Assembly: GCA_002499015.1 (NCBI GenBank)
Contig: DAJY01000123.1
Location: forward strand, 1,883-22,181
Direction of reading: 5' to 3'
Source: Euryarchaeota archaeon UBA242
GTDB lineage: Archaea; Thermoplasmatota; Poseidoniia; Poseidoniales; Poseidoniaceae
DNA length: 20,299 bases
Position 1 is the stretch's first letter. Each line of letters starts with the position of its first letter. Shown one piece after another: positions 15,685 to 20,299 of the stretch. The position numbers were made by a program, and so were the translations under genes. The notes below the pieces were generated by a model. It saw only the letters and a program-made list of their open reading frames with translations, did not search any database and had not been told where the DNA came from.

Positions 15685-16341
15685 TCACAATAATTCCGTC
15701 AATACATCAGTATCTTCAGACATCTCTTGTTGTGGTTCTTGATTCTTTGATTGAATATCAATTCCCTTGGCATCACAGAATTGTTTGAGCCACATTAGTA
15801 ATGCTGAATCAACTAATAGTTTTGCTCCAATTGTAACACCAACCCACAGAATGGCCAATCTAAATGTTCTAAATAATCCTTCATTCAAGTCAAAATCATT
15901 TGACCATAGCCCATTAATTAGCGGTTCAAAGACATAGAGTGCGCTGAAAATGACCATTCCACCAGAAATGAATGAAGGTACTAATAGCCCAAGTTCTCTA
16001 CTAAAGTCCTTGAGAATTGAAGCGATTAGGGCTAATCCAATCACAATAAGTGCAACTTCTGAGAAATTAAAACCAAAGAACTTGGAAATACCAACATCTA
16101 AATTATCGGTTGCAGAATATACTGCTAACCACCAAAATACTACCATTAGAGTTACTAATCCGCCCCCAAAAGACCCTTTCTTAGAGATCATTTCTCTCAA
16201 TGCACCTCGGTTTTCTGGACTCAATCTTTCAATAAGACGATTGGCTAATTCAAGATTGGACTCACTGGGGTCATCTACCTCAAGATAGGAGGTAATAGGT
16301 GCTCCATCCTCAAATTCCAATACTTCGGCCTCTTCGGACAT
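15685..16341 (-). CDS. Four-helix membrane protein of unknown function
   Basis: From ATG 16341 this is a 218-residue protein I do not recognise. A soluble acidic N-terminus (about 1-55) includes ANRLIERLSPENRGALREMI, probably helical. Four hydrophobic stretches follow near 60-77 (LVTLMVVFWWLAVYSA), 94-111 (SEVALIVIGLALIASIL), 118-140 and 160-180. The C-terminal tail is polar and Gln/Glu-rich. The frame stays open upstream to 16677, but that part lies inside folP on the other strand and carries no sense of its own, so the start at MSEEAEV is preferred. There is no Shine-Dalgarno, and a TATA-like TTTCATAA about 26 nt upstream would fit leaderless translation. It is followed by Trm56. Function unknown. 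Confidence 0.75.
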   Translation of the reverse strand: MSEEAEVLEFEDGAPITSYLEVDDPSESNLELANRLIERLSPENRGALREMISKKGSFGGGLVTLMVVFWWLAVYSATDNLDVGISKFFGFNFSEVALIVIGLALIASILKDFSRELGLLVPSFISGGMVIFSALYVFEPLINGLWSNDFDLNEGLFRTFRLAILWVGVTIGAKLLVDSALLMWLKQFCDAKGIDIQSKNQEPQQEMSEDTDVLTELL

Positions 16342-16369
16342 AAGGAGTGCTTCACTGTCACATCTTATG
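16339..16369. promoter_or_regulatory. Mirror-image start region of the divergent folP / membrane-protein pair
   Basis: The inverted arms CATAAG (16339-16344) and CTTATG (16364-16369) each contain a start codon, so both genes begin in the context CTT-ATG, 25 bp apart. On each strand the opposite arm falls about 25 nt upstream of the start, where a TATA box would be expected for leaderless transcription. The symmetry is seen directly; the promoter role is inferred. Confidence 0.35.
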
Positions 16370-17257
16370 AAACCTGCCGCGCTGGCCTTGACGATGAGGC
16401 GTGACTCCAGACCCAATGATTCCCGCCGAGAGGTCGTTTCTGCGGCTTTACGCAGGAATGATGAAGATTCATGCATAATAATGGGGATACTCAATATCAC
16501 TCCCGATTCATTCCATCCAGCCTCAAGGCAAGAAAGTCTAGATTGTGCTATTGAAAATGGATTGGAGATGTGGAAGCAAGGTGCAACTTGGGTTGATGTC
16601 GGTGGTGAATCAACAAGGCCTAATGCTGAAACTGTTTCACTACAAGAAGAACTAGACAGAGTAATTCCTGTCATCAATGGACTGAGAAAAGCAAATCAAG
16701 AGGGATTGATTTCGATTGATACAAGAAGAGCCGAAGTTGCACGGCAAGCGATTGCAGCAGGAGCCGATATGATAAATGATGTATCTGGGCTACGCGACTC
16801 TGAAATGGTTGACGTTGTACTTGACAGCGGTTGTGCTGTTTGCATTATGCATATGCAAGGTGAACCAAATAAGATGCAAGCAAAACCAACCTACGAAAAC
16901 TGTAGCCAAGAAGTTTCAGAAAACTTGAAAGAAATTGCAAATGCATTGGTTATGGCTGGACATCCTGAACAGTTGATCTGCTTAGACCCAGGCATCGGTT
17001 TTGGAAAAACTCTACAACATAATATGGAATTACTCCAAAACCATGAAATGTTTCGCGGAATTAGCAATTATTCTATCCTATGGGGTGTTTCAAGAAAATC
17101 AATGATATCTCAATTAACTGGTAAAACAAATACAGATGATCGATTGTCTGGAACTCTTGCAGTTGCTGCATTTGCCCATAATGAGGGCATAGATATTCTA
17201 CGTGTTCATGATGTTGAGGAGCACATTGACTTACTCAAGGTTCTCAATAATTTGTGA
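16367..17257 (+). CDS. folP: Dihydropteroate synthase
   Basis: TIM-barrel enzyme of 296 residues that joins 4-aminobenzoate to the pterin diphosphate to make dihydropteroate for folate. Signatures in order are IMGILNITPDSF (38-49), DVGGESTRP (77-85), ISIDTRRAEVA (116-126), MINDVSG (135-141), MHMQGEP (161-167), LDPGIGFGKT (206-215), GVSRKSM (240-246) and RVHDV (279-283). All are consistent with an active enzyme. The N-terminus is about 20 residues longer than in compact bacterial forms. ATG 16394 is an alternative start that would remove nine residues, and neither start has a Shine-Dalgarno. The gene stands alone between a divergent membrane-protein gene and the convergent TraB-family gene, whose stop codon is one base away. 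Confidence 0.95.
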   Translation: MKPAALALTMRRDSRPNDSRREVVSAALRRNDEDSCIIMGILNITPDSFHPASRQESLDCAIENGLEMWKQGATWVDVGGESTRPNAETVSLQEELDRVIPVINGLRKANQEGLISIDTRRAEVARQAIAAGADMINDVSGLRDSEMVDVVLDSGCAVCIMHMQGEPNKMQAKPTYENCSQEVSENLKEIANALVMAGHPEQLICLDPGIGFGKTLQHNMELLQNHEMFRGISNYSILWGVSRKSMISQLTGKTNTDDRLSGTLAVAAFAHNEGIDILRVHDVEEHIDLLKVLNNL

Positions 17258-17258
17258 G

Positions 17259-18422
17259 TTATAATCCGAATCCACCGAGTAACCCTGCTGCAGCCACCCA
17301 TGCACCTGCCATACTACCAAGATTGGTCATCGCTGTGACCATCAAAACTCTACCTGCTTTATTTGACCAAAACATTCCAAGATTATCTAATTTTAAGAAA
17401 TCTGCTAAATCTTCTGCACTAGGTTCTGCCATTTTCAATTGTACATATCCTGCAAACCATCCCGCTGCTAGTGCCGGATTCAATGATGTTATTGGAGAGG
17501 CGAGTGCTGCTGTTAGTATCGCCAATGGATGGCCTCTTGCAATAATGCATCCAATAGCGGCAAACAAAGCGTTCGCTGCAGCCCAAACTGTGAAAAATTG
17601 AACCAAGTCAATATCACTACCTGTGGACAAATAATAGGCCATCAACCCCATTACCAGCATTGGTATCGCCCACGGTATTACTTTCATAGCGATTGTTTTT
17701 CGTGGAATGCTTTGTAATTCTTCTATACGTTTAATATCACATTTATCCTCAACTAAGTAACTCTCAATACCCGCTAGATGACCTGCACCGACTACTGCCA
17801 AAACCTTCTTGTCTGAATTTAGAGCAGAGATTTTTGTCGCTAAGTATTCATCTCTTTCATCAATTAATACTTTACCAGCGCCTGGAGAAAACCCTCTTAA
17901 CTCCTCCATCAATGAAGATAACAAATCACTATCTTCAAGAAGTGTGTTGACATCAGGGGTTTCTTCTTCTGCATCTTCTTGAGCCAATAATGATTTTAGA
18001 ACTCTAAATTTTTCAATGAATCGCATATTCTTCCATGCTCTTCGTAATGTCACTTGGATATCTCTGTCAACTAATGCAACTTCTAAGCCGGCTGCTTTTG
18101 CTTCTTCGACTGCAGCGATTAATTCCGCACCAGGTTGCTGGCCTTCATCCAAACCAAGTTTTCTCTGCTCAGCAGCCAATAATGACTGAATTAGGACTAA
18201 GGGAGCCTTACCTTCTTTGACTACTTTGAGCAACCCTTCTTTGTCTAATCTACGATCACTTGTCAAAGCATCATGTCTTGATTTACATAATTCCACAGCT
18301 ACTATATCTGGCTGATATTGTGCAATATGATGCCTTACTGCTTCCACACTCGCTGTAGCAACATGAGCAGTTCCTAGAATTCGTAAGTTAGGGCTAATAT
18401 CAATAAATGGTGAGTTAGTCAT
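17259..18422 (-). CDS. TraB/PrgY-family membrane protein
   Basis: 387 residues. The soluble N-terminal domain has the TraB/PrgY signatures ILGTAHVATASVEAV (15-29), PDIVAVELCKSRHDAL (38-53), ALVDRDIQVTLRRAW (116-130), DERDEYLA (188-195) and VVGAGHLAGIE (210-220). About four hydrophobic segments follow (246-265, 273-295, 298-328, 359-382), with HPLAILTAALASPITSLNPALAAG conserved-looking. The fold is related to EreA/ChaN-type proteins. PrgY in enterococci inhibits a peptide pheromone, and the archaeal role is unknown, with a metal-dependent hydrolase or protease suggested for the superfamily. ATG 18422 has GGAGGG 5 nt upstream and lies 14 nt after the DHH gene, so the two form an operon. Confidence 0.88.
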   Translation of the reverse strand: MTNSPFIDISPNLRILGTAHVATASVEAVRHHIAQYQPDIVAVELCKSRHDALTSDRRLDKEGLLKVVKEGKAPLVLIQSLLAAEQRKLGLDEGQQPGAELIAAVEEAKAAGLEVALVDRDIQVTLRRAWKNMRFIEKFRVLKSLLAQEDAEEETPDVNTLLEDSDLLSSLMEELRGFSPGAGKVLIDERDEYLATKISALNSDKKVLAVVGAGHLAGIESYLVEDKCDIKRIEELQSIPRKTIAMKVIPWAIPMLVMGLMAYYLSTGSDIDLVQFFTVWAAANALFAAIGCIIARGHPLAILTAALASPITSLNPALAAGWFAGYVQLKMAEPSAEDLADFLKLDNLGMFWSNKAGRVLMVTAMTNLGSMAGAWVAAAGLLGGFGL

Positions 18423-18436
18423 TCAATCCCTCCGAT

Positions 18437-19831
18437 TCAATTGAATACTTTTTCAAGTTCTATTGCCATGGCTTTCAATGCATCATCACTTGCTTGATTC
18501 ACATCATCTACTACTTCATCCAATAGCACTTCGAATGGAATTTGCCCACCTGCAAGGGCTTTGTGCCCTCCCGCCAGTCCATCAGGCCACCTTTCCGCCA
18601 ATAAACGACCGATGTGAATGTCAGGGTTGCTAGTTCTTGCTGAAAGAATAATTCTGCCGCGCCTTGGACCGAAGACGATGACATTGTCAACACCTGCAGT
18701 TGGGAGTAAAAAATCGGCTATTTGAGCTAATGCATCGCGATTTGGCATTTGACTAATCGGTGCTAATAGAGTCTTACCAACTAGAATCCTATTATTGAGC
18801 CCTTCACTGAATGATTCAAGAGTTTGTTGCGAGCGAGGAGGCGCTTCTATAGAACGAAGTAAGTCTGAATCTACCCATGCATTCAACCATGATAAAGCCC
18901 TAATATCAACCGCATTGAAATCTCTTGTGAATCCCAAAGTGTCGGTTCTTATTCCAAATGCTAATGCGGTTGCAACTCTAGCATTCATTGGGTAATTGAT
19001 ACTCATCAATAAACTAGCAACCATTGAGGATGTTGCAGAAAACTCAGGACGAACCATTATGATGTCAGCAGCGACACTAGTTTCAACACTATGATGATCA
19101 ATAATGATATGAGGCACACAATCCTCTGGTAGGATGTTATTCGCTCCAGGTCTATGGAAATCAACGGTGATAATTACATCGCTCTCCCTAAGAACATCCG
19201 CCACCTCCCAATCTAGAATTAAGCGGCGCACTGGAATGTCAAGAAGATGAACCATCGCCCTGTTTTGTTGGTGTTCAATCAATCCACCATGGTATAATTT
19301 AGCATCAAGACCCATCGTATTGACAAATTCATGGATTGCAAGACCAGCAGCAAGTGCATCGGGGTCAGGGTTATCGTGGCAAAAGATTGCAACCTTAGAG
19401 CCACTAGGGACGCTTGAAAGATAATGCTGCACTACTGTTGAACCATCTTTCCGGTCCCATGCCCGAATCCGATCTTGTATTGCTGCAAATGAAACATCAT
19501 CGATACTAACTAAATCAATTCCATCTCCTTGAAGCGGTAATGTGGTCAAGATTGGAACAGTTGGCCACATTGTATTCAGGGCTTGAATAGGATCCGAATC
19601 ATCCAAAGCACTTGGGTCGAGTAATAATACTGCAGTTGGAGTCCTATCACCGAGTGGTAGTGAATTCAATGAAACAGCATGCGGTAATGCCATAACTTCA
19701 ACATTTTTAAGTTCTTCTTGTTGCTGAATTGGCAACTTTTCACTCAAACCAACGATGATGCAACTTCTGCTACTCTGGCACCAAGTAGCCAACCGTATTG
19801 CTAGGTTTCCGGAGCCGATTATCAAGAACAT
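18437..19831 (-). CDS. DHH-family phosphoesterase with N-terminal TrkA-N-like domain
   Basis: 464 residues. Residues 1 to about 125 resemble a Rossmann TrkA-N domain, starting FLIIGSGNLAIRLA. The catalytic DHH domain has metal-binding motifs HDNPDPDALAAG (152-163), VDFHRPG (223-229) and IIIDHHSVE (242-250). The C-terminal DHHA1 domain ends with the glycine-rich GGHKALAGGQIP substrate loop. Relatives cleave short oligonucleotides (NrnA type), cyclic dinucleotides or pyrophosphate bonds; I cannot tell which from sequence. All catalytic Asp and His residues appear intact. The start ATG has GAGGG 6 nt upstream. The TraB-family gene follows after 14 nt. Probably cytosolic. Confidence 0.9.
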   Translation of the reverse strand: MFLIIGSGNLAIRLATWCQSSRSCIIVGLSEKLPIQQQEELKNVEVMALPHAVSLNSLPLGDRTPTAVLLLDPSALDDSDPIQALNTMWPTVPILTTLPLQGDGIDLVSIDDVSFAAIQDRIRAWDRKDGSTVVQHYLSSVPSGSKVAIFCHDNPDPDALAAGLAIHEFVNTMGLDAKLYHGGLIEHQQNRAMVHLLDIPVRRLILDWEVADVLRESDVIITVDFHRPGANNILPEDCVPHIIIDHHSVETSVAADIIMVRPEFSATSSMVASLLMSINYPMNARVATALAFGIRTDTLGFTRDFNAVDIRALSWLNAWVDSDLLRSIEAPPRSQQTLESFSEGLNNRILVGKTLLAPISQMPNRDALAQIADFLLPTAGVDNVIVFGPRRGRIILSARTSNPDIHIGRLLAERWPDGLAGGHKALAGGQIPFEVLLDEVVDDVNQASDDALKAMAIELEKVFN

Positions 19832-19932
19832 CGAATCCCTCTAATTTTACAATTAATGCCAATGGTGTTTGAATGTTATGCAATCTTCGCATTTTCAATA
19901 ACAGTGGTTAAGTCCGTGTTTTAGACAAATCG

Positions 19933-19956
19933 TCTCCCCTCTTTGAACTCTCCCCT
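19933..19956. repeat. Direct repeat TCTCCCCT x2 in the divergent intergenic gap
   Basis: TCTCCCCT occurs at 19933-19940 and 19949-19956, separated by 8 bp, in the gap between the DHH gene (leftward) and the lipoprotein gene (rightward). A minus-strand TATA-like CCTATATGA lies nearby at about 19963-19971. The repeat could be a regulator site for either gene. Two 8-base copies are limited evidence. Confidence 0.3.
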
Positions 19957-20046
19957 GCATCATATAGGTAAAATCAATCACTTCGGCAAGCGAATTTATT
20001 ACATCTATCAGTTAGTATCATGTGCAGTTGTCATCCCCACAACATC

Positions 20047-20299
20047 ATGGGGCTACGTCAATCACCTGCAATTCTGTTTACCCTCCTTATGATGAGTGCT
20101 ACATTATCCGGATGCTTTGGAAATGAAGAAGTTGAGCAAGCAGTCGAAATAACCAATCCTCTAGACGGTTTATTCTCGTCTACATCGTGGTATCATTACC
20201 CTGGTGCAGTAAATGCTAGTAATGATACGATTGGATATGATAACTTAACTGGTAACTCAACTCCATATCCTGCTAGTGGAACTTATTACGGAATAGGAG
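20047..20299 (+). CDS. Secreted lipoprotein (partial, N-terminal part)
   Basis: 84 complete codons are visible before the window ends. A basic start (MGLRQ) and hydrophobic core (AILFTLLMMSATL) lead to the lipobox LSGC, so the mature protein would begin at that cysteine and be lipid-anchored to the outer face of the membrane. The mature part is rich in Asn, Ser, Thr, Tyr and Gly (for example YHYPGAVNASNDTIGYDN), typical of exported surface proteins, and its function cannot be judged. An in-frame ATG at 20020 would add nine residues (MCSCHPHNI). I prefer 20047 because it gives a conventional signal peptide, but a TATA-like AATTTATTA at about 19993-20001 would place transcription start close to 20020. 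No Shine-Dalgarno is seen. Confidence 0.72.
   Translation, partial: MGLRQSPAILFTLLMMSATLSGCFGNEEVEQAVEITNPLDGLFSSTSWYHYPGAVNASNDTIGYDNLTGNSTPYPASGTYYGIG

Noticed and set aside
16342..16677. Extension of the membrane-protein frame by 112 codons upstream of 16341.
   Set aside because: This part overlaps conserved folP sequence on the other strand, and its Ser/Ile-rich translation looks like a shadow.
1..20299. CRISPR arrays, insertion sequences, att sites, prophage or toxin-antitoxin genes.
   Set aside because: No regularly spaced repeats, transposase or integrase motifs, terminal inverted repeats or composition breaks were seen on either strand.

Overview
This window looks like a slice of an archaeal chromosome. 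It carries archaeal release factor aRF1, aIF2 beta, class I lysyl-tRNA synthetase, the archaeal-type UMP kinase, the tRNA C56 ribose methylase Trm56, a NOG1-type GTPase and an HTH-phosphoribosyltransferase regulator of the GfcR kind. Alongside them are bacterial-looking carA/carB and folP and a lipobox surface protein. Coding is very dense and the base composition is A+T-rich by eye. This combination fits the Thermoplasmatota, most likely the marine Poseidoniales (Marine Group II) or a relative. That placement is my inference and not a database result.

Layout, left to right. (1) 1-840, minus strand: pyrH followed by the start of a small zinc-ribbon protein cut by the window edge. (2) 1044-4080, plus strand: prf1 (aRF1) and argS, a tight pair preceded by a strong RNA hairpin. 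(3) 4082-5248, minus: a NOG1-type GTPase. (4) 5423-6195, plus: an unrecognised small basic protein coupled to a thioredoxin-like [2Fe-2S] ferredoxin. (5) 6196-6606, minus: aIF2 beta. (6) 6718-8915, plus: gfcR-like regulator and class I lysS. (7) 9046-10299, plus: an unrecognised zinc-ribbon/coiled-coil protein with its own clear TATA box. (8) 10305-14956, minus: the carA-carB operon. (9) 15078-16341, minus: a four-helix membrane protein and Trm56. (10) 16367-17257, plus: folP. (11) 17259-19831, minus: a TrkA-N/DHH phosphoesterase and a TraB/PrgY membrane protein. (12) 20047-20299, plus: the start of a lipoprotein.

Functionally the window is housekeeping: translation (prf1, argS, lysS, aIF2 beta, Trm56, NOG1), pyrimidine supply (carA, carB, pyrH) and folate (folP), plus several conserved proteins of unclear role. 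I saw no CRISPR array, insertion sequence, prophage, rRNA or tRNA gene, and no obvious frameshift.

The most notable signals concern genome organisation. All four convergent gene pairs meet with 0-5 bp between their stop codons, and two share the same 9-base junction. Three gene-to-gene junctions embed the upstream stop codon in a Shine-Dalgarno element reading TGAGGTGA. The folP/membrane-protein divergent pair has mirror-image CTTATG starts 25 bp apart. The two unrecognised genes at 5423 and 9046 are the best candidates for undescribed biology.
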